The notes under the pieces: model-generated
Told to the model about the DNA's origin: nothing
The model's database searches: none
What the model saw: only the letters and a program-made list of their open reading frames with translations
Source of the DNA: Amphiura filiformis
Taxonomy: Eukaryota > Echinodermata > Ophiuroidea > Amphilepidida > Amphiuridae
NCBI RefSeq assembly: GCF_039555335.1
Contig: NC_092644.1
Location: 52,231,365-52,295,364 of the forward strand
Length of the DNA stretch: 64,000 nt
Direction: 5' to 3'
Part shown: positions 12,003-25,600 of the stretch, in pieces
Numbering within the stretch: position 1 is the stretch's first letter
How the letters are laid out: the number at the start of each line of letters is the position of its first letter
Translations under genes and position numbers: made by a program

Positions 12003-12326
12003 ATGAGATGCCTAAGAAGTGCAACTAGTAAGTCAAGGAGGGAAACAATCAGGAATGGGGATATCAGAAAGATGGTGGGCACCACAACATTCACAGAATA
12101 TATAGCAAAACAAGTTAGATCGTTCGGTCACCTTATGCGACTGGCCCCTAGCCAACCTGCAGCCAGAATGTATAACATCAAAACAATAGGAACTAAGGCT
12201 AGAGGAAGACCAAGGAAGAGGTGGGCAGATGCAGTAAAGGAAGTGCTCGCAAGACATGGGATTACCATGAGTGAGGCTACCCAACTCGCCCAGGAAAGAA
12301 GGTTACATTTTCCCACAACGCTGTGA
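12003..12326 (+). mobile_element. LINE fragment: C-terminal end of a reverse-transcriptase polyprotein
   Basis: The 107-residue open frame contains SRRETIRNGDIRKMVG, then RSFGHLMRL, then GRPRKRWADAVKEVL and ATQLAQERR. This order (RR.RIRN.DIR, FGH..R, GRPRKRW.D.VK) is the typical tail of many non-LTR retrotransposon polyproteins. No polymerase domain precedes it, so it is a 5'-truncated, inactive copy. Confidence 0.75.
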
Positions 12327-12404
12327 AAGGCAACAGTAGTGGATAAAAGTAAAGTAAGCTGTAAAATAATCATGCTATGATAGCCACCAACCATTCGGCT
12401 CCAC

Positions 12405-12490
12405 AGGGTCAAAAAGTAAATAATGCTCCAATTTTGATCAAAGTGGCCTCAAATTGTTCCGCTTAGGAACAACATTTCAAACAGTTTGCC
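12405..12490. repeat. Fragment related to the 4187-5090 element
   Basis: The GGGTCAAAA, GCTCCAATTT and CAAATTGTTCCGCTTAG blocks echo the interior of the 4187-5090 element at 4540-4620. Similarity is short and imperfect. Confidence 0.35.
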
Positions 12491-14522
12491 ATATCTGGCG
12501 TGTTTTGTTACCTGGGTTTACAATATGAGGGTATTCATAAATGGGAATCAAATCAGTCATATAACATTTGCATTACATTACAAGCATTTAATTGTGAAAA
12601 GTTATGTAATTCTTCCTTTCATGTCCATTGCCAGTTTGAGGTTCTCATTGCATATGGCAGAACTGTGCAATGGGCAAATAGACTGGAAAGTTACTTATTT
12701 ATTTTTTATTTCAAAACCTCAGGATTCAAAAATAGAAACACATTGACAATTATGATCATTTTATTTCATAAATTTATTACAAATAAAAATACTTGTTTCC
12801 AATTCACCATAACTTTGTAAAAAAATAATCACAAATTTCAAATATGTACTGTAAAGTATTTCATATTTACATAAATGATTTAGAGACATTCAGGGATCCA
12901 TAAATCCCACACTGTACAATTTCCCACATATATCACTTTTAGAATATTCACCAATGTACAGTTTGTGGCAGAGAACGACAGTTTACTTTTTGTACAAAGT
13001 GTAAACACAGAAGTGGATTCCGATAATCTGATTGGTTGATTATGTTGGTCGGCGCAGATTGGCACGCTTTAAGGGAACATAAAGCTCCACGTATGTTGCT
13101 CATGCATTAACAGGGCGGTCACATCAATCTGGGCAAGGGACTGCTGTTATTCTCTAGAAACCCAAGTGTAGTACGCCCAAAATCAACCTGGCGATTCTTG
13201 AATCAAAATTATGTGATCAGAAAAGGCAAGTTTGTGAAGAATGAACATATCAGTAAATGACCTCAAACTACTGTATGTCATATTTCATTACATGACTTAA
13301 GGGGACATTCAGTGTTCAATCAATCCTAAACTACACTTTTTTCCTCACACATGTCATTTTTGGGGGCTTTAAGAATATTATATTACTATTATATATATAC
13401 TGGTGCACTGGTGTAGTAAATAACTCCTAAATTGAAAAGACAGACACTACATTTTTATGGTGAGAGAGACAAATGCAAATCCAACAGGGAACGTGATCCC
13501 AAAGACAGACATAACCTTTCAGTTTTCTTCATATTCTGTAGAGATTCAGTAGAGATTTCTAAAAATAGGGCATTTCTTTGATTCATCAACCAATTTTACA
13601 TATTTTTTTGGTCCTTCAAGCATCTCTGAAAGTCCCTTTGATCATACAAAAAGATCTGGGTAATAACTGTGATATTCTGAGTTCTTTCCCTTCTTATTTC
13701 TCTTTCATTTGCACATGTTTATGTGTGTGTATTTGGGAGTAGGTGGGTTTGCATGTAGGGGGGTGGGTGTGTGCTTTAATTCTAATCCATTTTAATGTCA
13801 TCAGACAATTTCTCTGACATTGGTCTTAGCAAGTTCATAATAATAAAGAGTATTTCTCCATACGATTTGTATTCCAACAAATCATTCCACTGAATCAAGG
13901 CCAAAAACTGGTGTAACCCAACCTACCTGAAATAAACTGCTAACCCTGAATATATATATTTTTATTTTGAGGGAGGAAAAGAAAAACAAATAGGTTATTT
14001 AAATTTGATATGGATAATAAATCCTCTAAAAATGGAATAAAGTAGTTTGTGACCATTTGAAGTTATATAAGTTAAAAATAAAGAAACTAAGCATTTCAAC
14101 CATCTCAAGATATCCTGCATATATCACTGTCTTTTAGTATTAAAAAACAGGTACGATTTAGTAGTCTTAACAAAAACAAATTAATAAAATAAATCCCAAC
14201 TTAATTACCACAACTTTTATTAATGCTATGCCAAATTGACAATTAAACCATTTTTGTTAGGCGTAAGCACTGTTGGAATATTCTATTTTAGCATGTAGCT
14301 TAAACTTAGACATTTTAGAACTTAGATTTTAACAAAGAGTGTTTTTTAAACCTGGGGATGCCCGAGTTTTATTCACCATGTTCACCAGTCAAATATCATT
14401 ATTCACATTTATAGTTATACATCATATTTATACGTGCCTGCTCAATAATGATTAGTGAGCTGATACACACATTGATGATAATTATGATTAATTATCATAT
14501 CAAAATTAATAGACCACTATAC
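12491..14522. other. No gene recognised
   Basis: AT-rich intergenic DNA with short ORFs lacking any motif. I find neither conserved protein signatures nor RNA genes. Confidence 0.45.
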
Positions 14523-14702
14523 TGGGATATTCCAATTGAAATCCATACACCCCCTATGGAGGACATGACTTTAAGCTTGGGCAGGGTGAATTTCAAATGG
14601 GGTTACCTGAATGAGTGACTCCATATGACATCTACACCCATTGTATGGGAGATTAAGGTCATGTCTTTTATAGTGGTGTATGGATCTCACCTAAATAGCC
14701 AA
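14523..14702. mobile_element. Palindromic MITE, family P copy 1
   Basis: GGGATATTCCAATTGAAATC at the left is inverted at the right end. Internal landmarks are CCATACACC, GGACATGA and TTTCAAATGGGGTTACCTG. Copies 2 and 3 are at 16155-16340 and 60449-60637. Confidence 0.75.
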
Positions 14703-15079
14703 TTGTAAAAATAGATTTTCAGATAAAATTACAAGCTAGCTTGGAGCCTATACAATTCACATTTCTTGTTGCTTTGAATTGTCTCATTTCATGCATTTCT
14801 AATTTTATACACATAATGGTACAAAATAAAGACTGTTTTTGTCATATATTGAATTGTAGTACTGTTGCTTTTTTTTATATATATATACAACTTTTATGCA
14901 TTTTATAAATGCACCATACCAAATAGATGAATATTACCACAAATCAATCATTTTAAATATGATGCGATCTTTGATTGTGCCGATCAATGAGAGCTTTAAA
15001 ATTTTGCTTGTGAAAAGAGACGAGTGTTTATAACTTCTACACAATTCCTATAGCTGGCATCATGGTGAACATCGATATC

Positions 15080-15190
15080 ACTATAAAACAACAAAAGTGA
15101 GGCCAAGAAAGGTATCATGTGATTATAGAATAACAAAATAAATAATCATGTGATACCCTTCTTGACCTCGCTTTCGCAACCCTATAAATG
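15080..15190. repeat. Foldback element around a short loop
   Basis: GAGGCCAAGAAAGGTATCAT and ATGTGATTAT are matched in inverted order by ATAATCATGTGATACC and TTCTTGACCTC, with arms of about 45 bp and a spacer under 20 bp. The arms extend into CTATAAA on both sides. Confidence 0.65.
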
Positions 15191-16154
15191 GTAATTTTTG
15201 TGAGGGTTTTATTTTTGAACATTTTAGAAATGAATAACTCGCAATTGTATGTAATAATGTATTATAAGGTATAGGGCAGGACTGAGCAATCATGGAAATA
15301 ACATTCGCAAAAAATATCTCTATCATTCCAAATCACAAAAATAACTAAGCGAATATTACCATTTATATAGCAATATGTTATATTGATCACATATTATAGG
15401 GTATGTATATTATGTGACATAAATGTAATATTGAAGTTCACCCCATCAATGGCAGGAAGATGCCAATCATAGGAATGGTCTATAAGCTTACATTTAAGGG
15501 ATTTTCCCTTTTGGCAAAAGTATCCATCCAACATATAAATAGATTTCACCTATGCACAATCATAATTTCTAATATTCCATTGTTTTAATATGAAATGTAA
15601 GTCAGTGGTGTAGTCACTTGGCTTGTCAAGTCAGTGGCTTGGGCACTGTGCCCTGGTCTCAATGGCCTGTCAGTACATTGCAACCTGTTGGTATATATCC
15701 AGGGATTCTGGAGTACTTATATTAGATAAGCCACTGGTTTGCACCAATTAAGTCAGTCGTTGATATGATGACTATATATCTCATGAACAAGCGCAAATAC
15801 GATGCTAGACTTGGATTAAGTATCTAAATTTGCTTTTTTTGAGACATAAATATGGGCCAAATAACAAAAATGTGGTAAAGCTTATCTATTTCTTATAACA
15901 GAAATGAACATACTATCTATCGTAACTGGACTCACAGATCTGAAATGTACGAAGTACAATAAATCGCAGCAACCGTAAATCTAAATTATGGGATAAGTCA
16001 TCATCACTACCAAAGCAGTATGCAAGCATTACGTTCTGCTCAGGTTTGTAATGAAAATATTAGACAAAAATCTGCCAGCTGTCAATGAAAGTGACTTGCC
16101 CTGTTTGTACAGGCAGTATATGGCACAGCCCTGGTACATCTGTGAAATATCAAT

Positions 16155-16340
16155 GGGCTATTCCAGTTGAAACCCATACACCACTATGGAAGACATGGTC
16201 TTAATCTTCCACACAGGGAGTGTAAATTTCAAATGGGGTTACCTGAATGTGTGACTCCATTTGAAATCTACACTCCCTGTGTGGGAGATGAAGGTCATAT
16301 CTTCTATATAGCGTGCATGGATTTCAACTGGATTAGCCCA
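16155..16340. mobile_element. Palindromic MITE, family P copy 2
   Basis: GGGCTATTCCAGTTGAAACC at the left pairs with GGATTTCAACTGGATTAGCC at the right. Almost the whole 186 bp is one long inverted repeat around ACCTGAATGTGTGACTCC. It lies in the probable 3' UTR or flank of the minus-strand SMYD gene. Confidence 0.85.
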
Positions 16341-16491
16341 ACTGAAGAGTACTGTGATGATGAAAACAAATTTGGCAAATTGTGTAAAATCAAAGTAAAG
16401 ACTCATGATGACCCTCCCTCCACCAGTCAGCAAAGGCTGAGTAACTACACCACTGAGCACTCCTCAACCCATCAGTTGATTTCATTGTTTC

Positions 16492-16629
16492 TTAGTCAAT
16501 ATCTTCAGCTTCATTGAGTGACTCCATCCGTTTGACTCTCATTTCCTCCTCACAATTAAACAACATCTCTTTCAATGTCCTCATCAGCGGATGGTCAGCA
16601 CCATGTGTGATGTTAATGATATGATGAGC
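16492..16629 (-). CDS. Minus SMYD exon 12 (last, with stop)
   Basis: Encodes AHHIINITHGADHPLMRTL through NEAEDID and TAA at 16494-16492. THGADHPLM corresponds to the THGREHSLI end of SMYD3. Acceptor TTCCTAG|GCT. Confidence 0.9.
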   Translation of the reverse strand, partial: AHHIINITHGADHPLMRTLKEMLFNCEEEMRVKRMESLNEAEDID

Positions 16630-19600
16630 CTAGGAAAAAAGTGAAATAAAATGAAATATTTAACCTTAGTTTGTATGTGTTCTACTTCAGGCCAGTTTGC
16701 TAAACAATTACAAATGGGCTTGTAACTGAGAAATTGTGCGCAATTTTGGCAAACTGGTAGTTGCAGATATCTTTATCTTTGCATAGTTGCTAAACCTGCA
16801 TTTTTACCTGGAAATGGCCTTAATCAATCATTATTTTCAACAAAAAATCCCTCTCTTTCTCCATTGTTGCATAATATAAAATGCCTCTGTCCATTAATTT
16901 ATAAACGAGAGAATGTATTTTGGGTAGAAGATTTGGGCTATAATTTCAAAATAACTGCAACAACAACATTCATATAACTTTGTCTCCTACAGCACCTGCA
17001 ATACCGGCATGAGAATGATCATCCTTGAAAAGAAACTGAAAAGTTTGAAAAAGCCTGAAAAAGCGTGTGAAATGAGGCTAAAAAGACCAAAAACGGGCTG
17101 AAATAAAAAAAAAAAAAGTGTGAAAATTTGGACCAAAAAAAGTAGGAAATCCTGCGCAAGCAGGAAAATTCTCATGCCTAAATACTTGCTTGTGTTTCAA
17201 CACATACTAGGTTGAGTAGGATGTAAATTTACTAACCTGCTGCAGCATTTTCTGTGCTTCTGGTAGCTGTTGAAGGAATAATTGCAGCTTAGCCACCCTC
17301 ATACACTGAACACCTACTGCTGGATGGTACTCAGGATAAAATTCTCTGCAACCAATTCAAATCAATCAATCAATCAATTGAATACATGAATACAAAAGCC
17401 ACCTAAGTCCATGCGAAGTTATTTTGAGAGAAAAACCCGTGTATCATTTTAATTCCTTCAGTTAGATTTACCTGGTCAATATGGTAAGTTTTACGTGCAA
17501 ATGAGTGGATTAACCTGTATTAGGTATGACGATTAGCATTTCAGGGACTTCGTGGGGTTCATTTTAAATTTTGGACTTAGGTGGTTTTTTGAATCATATA
17601 CAAAGACAACAATGTTAGAATGAGATTACCACTAGTAAGATAATACAAAATAAAGCACACAGGTATGTATAATGTTGATAAGCATTCTGCCATGTAATAT
17701 AAACCACACACTTTCCTTTATTAAACCCATTTTTTGTTCAAAAGTCATTCTCTAGCAATGAATGTGTTACAAGTGGACTTTTATACATACTGGATTTCAA
17801 TCAATGTGTTACAAGACTCAAATCATGGAATTGGGTGATTCTTTCATACATGCTATTTTTCACATGCCCAATAGACACAGAGAATGAATTTGAGTTGTTC
17901 TTTCATGCATATGACAGGCCTATGTATAGCAACAATTTCCCATGCTTAACTCAATTTGGCCAAAGTATGGACTTAGGTGGCTTTTGTATTCATATATTCA
18001 ATTAATCAATCAAATGGACATATGTGATATGATCAAGGGGAATAGTCACATGTCGACCCTGGTCAAAAATGAGTTTTACACATGTTTCTAAAAAGCACAT
18101 TTAGAGCTTTCAGAAACTGAAAACCCAATGTTGATACAACTTTTTTTTGCGAAATTATGTCAATTTATCAATCGCTGAAAACTATATAAAAACAAAAAAG
18201 AATTTGAAAACTTTCTTTGCTAAAATCTCAAAATCAATACTAGCGACATCCGACTCATTCCACTTGATCATGTCACATATGATCTACATATATGCTTAAT
18301 CAAACCATTCATCTATTTACAAATTAAATAATGCTAATTGATCAATAATCAAGTGTCCTGGTACTCAGCTGATTAATGATATATTTCAATGGTACGTTGT
18401 AAACTTGACTGGGGGAAAGCATCAGTGTGACTTGGGAGCTATGCTTGGTGCTCCCCCCCTCGTTTTATGTTTATGTGAATTTAAATTGTCTAGGCTACAT
18501 ATATGTATATCGTCATCAGGGTTGTAGGGCAGAATTGAAAAAACTTTATTCATGTTTGAAGTATAAATCTTATCATTGAAATTACACTCACAGAAGCAGG
18601 TCATAAGCTAAAGTATGGCTAAACTATTTGTTATGTTGCCCTACACTTTTCTTAAAAAATGGACAGTTCAAGATAAATAATAAAAAAAATCATCCAAAAT
18701 GAGCAATTTATTCATTGCTTCTGAAGTTGCAAAATGAATGAAAATTTTATTTTGTAATTGTCTTTCCACTGACAGCAATTTAAATAAGGCATCTTAGTAA
18801 CTGCAACTCATATTTCAGGGCCTTTACCTGTATGGTCCCAGTGATTGCAATCCATATTCCAGGGCCTTGTCCCACATTTCCAAGTGAATGCATGCATCCA
18901 TAACCACATCTATATTTTCCTTCATGAGATAATTCTGATGGTGGAATAGTGATTCTCCTACTGATATATTGGTGTCAGCTAATGTCTTGATGACGCCCCA
19001 ATGTGAGTAAAGTTAAGGAGAATTACACCTGTCGTACCATTAAGAAATCATATGGGGACTATAGGAAGGTATAGAGTGTGTCTCGGTGACATAATTGGCT
19101 ATGGAAGGGGTACCCCATCTGACTCAAACCTTCCTCACTTTTATCACTAAAACACAAACAGCAAACAAACCATACTTTGTTTCACCTTGGGTTTGGCAAC
19201 ACATGTGCATATTTTGCTGGTCGCATGATCAAAACGCTCATGCCAACCGTATCTCAAAGAGTGTATGCACATGTATACATGGGCAGTTTGATGGCATGCT
19301 TCTGTGCAATTACATAAAAGCACCTATGTCACTACTAAAGTCAAGTAAAATGAAGTGCATGCATCTCTGACTCAATGGTGAGAGGGGATTGTTTTTGCTT
19401 TGAAATGTTACCTCCTGTTTCGTTGACTTCAACTTTGATAATTTTGATAAAACTCAATCAGACTTGCCAAAAATGTACAGTATGTGTATAAAAAAAGTTT
19501 AATCCTTCTGATTTAACCTTAAAGCCTTAATGTACAATTTCCTTCAAATTTTAAAATTGTAATTCTATACTCAAAATGCTAAAATAATACTAGTAATAAT

Positions 19601-22600
19601 TGTCGGGAAGGGTTTCTGTCCATTTTGAGCTGAAATTTTGATTGTGTTAACCATTCTCTTTTAATTGAAAAACTTAGCAACTATGGTATAAAAGGTACAA
19701 CACTTGAGTGGTTTGAATCTTATCTTGGTAATAGAGCTCAAGCTGTTAACATTAATGCCACATTATCTGATTTTAAAAACATTAATATTGGCATTCCTCA
19801 AGGCTCTATTTTAGGCCCGCTTCTTTTTATAATATTTGTTAATAGTCTTTCTAATAGTGTTGATTGTAAATGTACTATGTATGCCGATGACACCACATTA
19901 CTATGTACTGCTAATGACTCTTCTACTCTTCAATCAAAGCTTCAATGTAATTTATCCAAAATTGTTGACTGGTTCAAGAATAATAATCTTACATTAAACA
20001 TTCAGAAAACTAAGTTCATGGTGTTCGGCACTAGCAGGGTGTTAAAAAACTTTACAGATGTTAGTTTATATTACAATAATGATACTATTGAGCGTGTTGA
20101 TGTATTTAAGTACCTTGGTGTTACATTTGATCCTACCATGGCTTGGTCTGATCATATTAATGCAATGTCTTCCTGTATTTCTAAGCGATGTGGTGTAATT
20201 AAGCATGTAAAACCTTATATTCCAAAAGATACCCTCATCATGCTTGCCAATGCAATTGTTATGCCTAATTTTGATTATTGTAATACTGTTTGGTCTAACT
20301 GTTCTGTTGAGCTCTCAGTTTTCAGTGAATGATAGCCTATTGTATTTATCATAATACAACAGAGTGTCTGTCCGTCCGAATAGGAGAAATTTTGAATTTC
20401 CAAATTTTGAATAGGAAAAACTTAAACCCTAACAGCTAACCCTAACCTATAACCCGTTATATTAGGCCTAATTGGGTCACATTTCTCCCGATTGATTTCA
20501 TTACTTTAGCATGCTTATTAGTAACGGCCTACTAATTTCAGGGTATTTTCAGGGCCCTCATAAATGGTAGCAGGACAGGGCTTGGAAGAGGCGAACGAAG
20601 AGTTTCCAGATTATGAGTACCAAAATAAGCGTCACAGCTATAAAACTGAGTTGATTAAATTGTGTCAAATTGGGTCTTGATCATTAAGGGACATATACAA
20701 GGTCAGGGCAGGTGTACATGTATATGGATAACGGTTGTTGGGTAATTAGAGATAGACCTATCACAAGAACCGCCCAACCCAAGAACCGCGAAATCTAGTA
20801 ATGTAATAATTACAGTAACTCAATTTCCAAAAATGCCTCCTTTGGCCCCCATGGACCAGATCGTGTCACATATTATAAGATCGTACATTATGGCTTTAAA
20901 CTAATATCATTTTATATTCAATACAATGACTGACTGGCAAAAGTAGAGAGGAAACCTGCAACTTGCACTGTTTCTAAATAGACGATGTTTCATCATTTTT
21001 AAAACAAAAATGAGTGTCAAGTTTACAACACTTCCCTAAGACCCCAAAAAACGACTTGTAACATTGACCAGGGAAATAGGTAACCACTTGATCCTACCCC
21101 ATCAGAAGATGATAAAGGCACAGATTATGATCACACAGCAAAATTTACATAACTTCTTACGTGACTGTCTTTCTTGCATATTCATGAGCAACTTTGCTCA
21201 AAAAGTAAAGGATATCACATTCTGGGTTCTTTCGCCAATTGTCTATCATGCGTTTATTTTTACGCATCTTCTTCACCGTTGGCCAGGTTTTGTCCAATAA
21301 CTTCTTGCCTTTTTCACTCCAGTTACATGATGGACACTTCACTTTGTCTGTAAAAAGTAAAAATACATAATTATTGAGATCTTTTATTTTGTGTCAACAA
21401 AGTACTTGCACTCAGCACATTACTAAATCCATATCGATAAAAGTCAACTGCATTCCAACAGGTTTTGCTACCATACGCCAGAACCTGAGTTAAACTAATC
21501 ATATGACTGTACAAAGTAAGTGCAGCGGTACTCAGTACAAATGACCATACGCGGACGTGCCGAAAACATGGATAACATTTTCGGCCTTTTGGTATATTAA
21601 TAACCCCTTTTTCTAAGCCAATTTTTGTATATGTAACTTTTTTTGGGGAAAATAACCAAATTTTCAAAAAATTTGGGGAAAAAGTTGAAAAAACTGACTT
21701 AAGACAATTTGTGTTAAATGTGGCCAACAAATTTTGACTCATGGTGTATCAATGGGTCCAAATTTCTTGAAAATTAGTTTACTGATGGGTCCACTTTCAA
21801 ATTCTTAGCAGTACAGTCCTACCCAAACCAAACTTGAATACCCCCTGGGATACACATAATATATATACGCCTTATATATCTGGGAGTGTATTATATTGCT
21901 TAAGGTTATTAATTATTTTAAACTGTTGTGATTTGGTAGTTCACAGCATGTTACGAATGGTAGTGAGCTTTGGCAAAAACTGCATTGCTCAATTCATAGC
22001 GAGCGTGTAGAAGAATTAAAATATCACCAATATACTTTTATAGGTGCTGCGGTTCTTGAGTTACGTTGTAAAGAGGGATGAAACAACAACACTTTTGTAA
22101 AACGTACATAACTCATTAACAACAATAAATTAAGCAAGTTTGCAAAGTATACGATTTGTAGAATAAACTTTTGCAAAACATCAAGGTGTTAATTTTCAAT
22201 AATATATTGATCTAGATAATGAAAATCAATTTTTAGGTTGCTTCGACCAACAATGCCTCGTCTACCCTTAAAGGGGCATTTCGTGATCCACAGCCTCATC
22301 CCCCCACTTTTCCAAAAAAAAGTTGAGATTTTTCCGCCACTGGATACCTCTGGCTACATAATGTTTATGTACCAAATATTTCTTGCAGATTAATTGCGTT
22401 TAGCAAAAATATCGCCAAATTTGAATTTCGTTCTGGTGCACCAGAACGAAATTACAACACATTGTCTATGGAGCAGTGTAATACACATAATCATGCATAA
22501 CTCATAAGCACGCAAAATCGGAATCAACTGAAATTTTGGAAATAAGCTTTTTTCGTGGATATCTACTGAAAAATGTCATAAAAAGAGGATGCTAGGATCA

Positions 22601-25600
22601 CGAAATCCTCCTTTAAGAATTACTTACACGATGGGTCAGTTCTCATGTAGTGAAATGGCACAGCAGCTGGGCAATCATTGTTACCACATTTCAAAGCACT
22701 GATTCTTGCATCCTGAAGGAAATTACATTGGGAAAGAAATAAAAGTTGTATTTAAAATATGTGCTATCTTATCAAGAGGAAATTTTATGAAGGCAAAATG
22801 AGGGAAATATGACAGAATGTATATATGTGACCTCCTCTCACAAAATGAGCACAAAGTTGGCAAGATAACCTTCTGATATAGTCCGGATTTGAATTCCATA
22901 TTAATTTCATATATGCTTTAAAAGCATATACCAAACATGCATGGGCAGATCGAGACACCTGCCAACATTTGAGATCACAAAAGTGTATTCTGAAACCCCA
23001 AAAGTTGTATTTTTCATTTAAAAAAAAGTATTTTCCAAAAATGTAAGTGTGACGATGCTGAAAAATTGCACATCTGTATGACAACTGTATGAATTTCCAT
23101 TTCACCGAATACTCTGGTTTGAAAGATTGCTTCCTTTGATCTGTTTTGGAACTTTGAGTTGACAAAGTCAAAGCCGTATTTAAAAATGCCATGCTCAAAC
23201 TGATTAAGAAACTACCATCTTCGCTGGCACTCGCTGCTCAATACATGAATGGTGGTCATTGATGATTCTTGCAGGGTACCTAGCGCCTTTTTATGCAACG
23301 TTCTGATTTGTTAATATGCTTTAGTTTACATACCCATGCACCAATCACAGATGCGCTAGCTTACAAGATCGGGGCTTGCATTCTAAAGTCTATACTTGCA
23401 GCCATTTTGAAATGGGATTTTTTGTATTTTTTTGGTTAATGGTCAAAACCATATTTTTTTGGGAAAATGTATGTCTGTATTTTTACAAATTCCCATATGA
23501 AATACACAAAAAAAACATACTTGTTGGCAGGTCTGCTAGGGTTGCTCCTACATTTGGTCTTCAAAAATCAATATATCTTCCTGAATTTCCTTTGTTTTCT
23601 ATTGAATTTTGCCATGATAAATGGACGGTGTCTGTGCCCTGGCAGCGACTTTATGCTGGAGCAGATTCAAATTTTGTTGGAGCAGATCACAATATTAACT
23701 TCAAAGCCTGTTATCTTGCTTACATAAATCTAAAGCTATCTTCACTATCCATATGAAATAGCTATAACTTTGTATAAATCTTAATAGCATTCAGGAATTA
23801 ACATTCAAATTCAGCGATAATATAATTCTTTGATGACACCAACATCCAATTATGAATATTTAAACATGTTGCTGTTAATGTGTGAAAGGGTCACATGGCA
23901 TCTTACCCTGTCCTTATCTTCACAATAGGCACAACTGCAGGTAAAATACCACAGATCATTGGTTTCATTATGTCTGTCTTCTGTTGGGTTGTACAGTTCT
24001 ATATAGCTAATAAAACACTGACAAAGAAACACATAAACAAGACGAAGAACACAAAAAGTTCAATTTGCAAAGCTGATGTTGCTAATTCATCTAACTATTA
24101 ACTATTGAATTATATGATGATATTTGGAGTACACATCTCTGAACTATATGATGATATTGGGAGTACACATCTCTGAACTATATGATGATATTGGGAGTAC
24201 ACATCTCTGAACTATATGATGATATTGGGAGTACAGGCGGCAGTGATATGACAGATACACTTGGCTCTTGTCACCACTGTGGCCTGGGTTCAAATCCCCA
24301 CAGCACTGTAACCCTGCAAGAGAGCATAGTTGCCGATCCATGACCCTCTTCACAGGTTTTCCCTGGGTACTCCGGTTTTCCTCTCACATTTCTAAAATCA
24401 GACCTCTTCCCATAGTCCTATCTTGTTCACATTGTGTTCTATAGCTGCAATAAATTGCACTTGGTGGATACAAGTCACATGTCCCTGTATTTATTTTATT
24501 TCTATAAAATGATCTTAATTGATTGCAAAATCAGTGTAAGAAATGCCATGGTTTTTGACCTAGAGTCACGCACTGCACAGTGTATTTTACACATAAGAAA
24601 AATTATTCCATACCGTGCATTCAGAAAATCATTGACCCAATGACGTCATCGCTGCATTTTCATTGATAAAACTCAGAATCGTTCAAAAACATGAGTTTTT
24701 AATTGCAAATATTTAATTTGTTTATCTATGAATGTCAATGTTTATCTGCCATTGGCATAGTATATTATCATAGTGTTGAATGCGCTGAGGCTTGTGAGGC
24801 GGGTCTGTTGCAAATTTCGCGGATCTGTTGTTATTTGTGACATTAAAAATCCATCTTTCGCATGGCCTTTGTGTGTACGTGTGTATGTGTGAATGGGGGT
24901 TAGCTATGCGCGCATGGATTCTGTTGATAACAACCTGCATGCAGTTGGACACATAGGCTTGTGTAAAAATATACAACAAAGTCAATCTTATTCTCAAATA
25001 CATTATGGTGTAAATATAAGCATTTGAATAATTTAACAATAATTTTAATTAAAAAAAATGAACATGAAAGTTCATGAGTGATTTTCCAACACATTTGACT
25101 GTTGGATTACTTTGAAGTTGGTAATGGGTAAATTACACTGTGCACTGTGATACTTATCCAATTCAGTGTTCAAATCAAGAGTGACATGGTGGAGCTGGTC
25201 CTCTAATTGTCCATCTTTATTTTGCACACGGCTTACCTCTTCTCCCTTTTTGATTTCCTTTGTTGCTCTAACCTCCAAGGTGGTACTGTTGAATGTTGCC
25301 ACACAATTAAAATCACATGCATGATTAAAGAATGCGGTCCTGAAAATAAAAATGAACAAAAATAAGGTATACATTGTATCGTCGGTCGCAACACATAGTG
25401 GCGTACGTGAAGGACAAAATTTGTTTCCGATCAAAACGTTTTTGAAGGATATGCTACTAGTAACGAAGTCAATACTCCTCCACGATTATCTCTCAGTGGC
25501 CTGATTCCATTTGTAATTTAAGTGTAAGGTTCAAACTATTAAACTGTATCTTTAATAGTTAACTAAGAATAACTATTATAGGATAATAGCTAGCTCTAAA

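Larger units (their letters stand above)
19003..21215 (-). other. U12-type AT-AC intron of the minus SMYD gene
   Basis: The donor is ATATCCTTT, a full match to the minor-spliceosome consensus. The branch site TCCTTAACT (19019-19011) is also a full match. The acceptor is TTTACTCAC ending at 19003. Branch-to-acceptor distance is short, as expected for U12 introns. It interrupts the codon G|AT (Asp) in phase 1. The intron carries a TTAA-type element and a LINE fragment in opposite orientation. Confidence 0.85.

Noticed and set aside
16167-16517. Plus-strand ORF of 116 codons
   Set aside because: First half is a palindromic MITE, second half is antisense to the last SMYD exon.
21161-21215. Continuation of minus SMYD exon 9 to a GT donor at 21160, adding about 18 residues
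   Set aside because: It leaves phase 2, and no acceptor upstream of exon 10 restores the frame. The U12 AT-AC sites at 21215 and 19003 close the frame exactly.
22785-23198. Minus-strand ORF of 137 codons in a SMYD intron
   Set aside because: No motif, low-complexity AT-rich composition, and it lies between well-defined exons 7 and 8 whose phases join without it.
23376-23756. Plus-strand ORF of 126 codons
   Set aside because: No recognisable domain; intronic and antisense to the SMYD gene. Might be repeat-derived but I cannot show it.
24236-24330. tRNA gene suggested by a good B box
   Set aside because: No cloverleaf could be drawn, and the same sequence recurs as a SINE at 26341.
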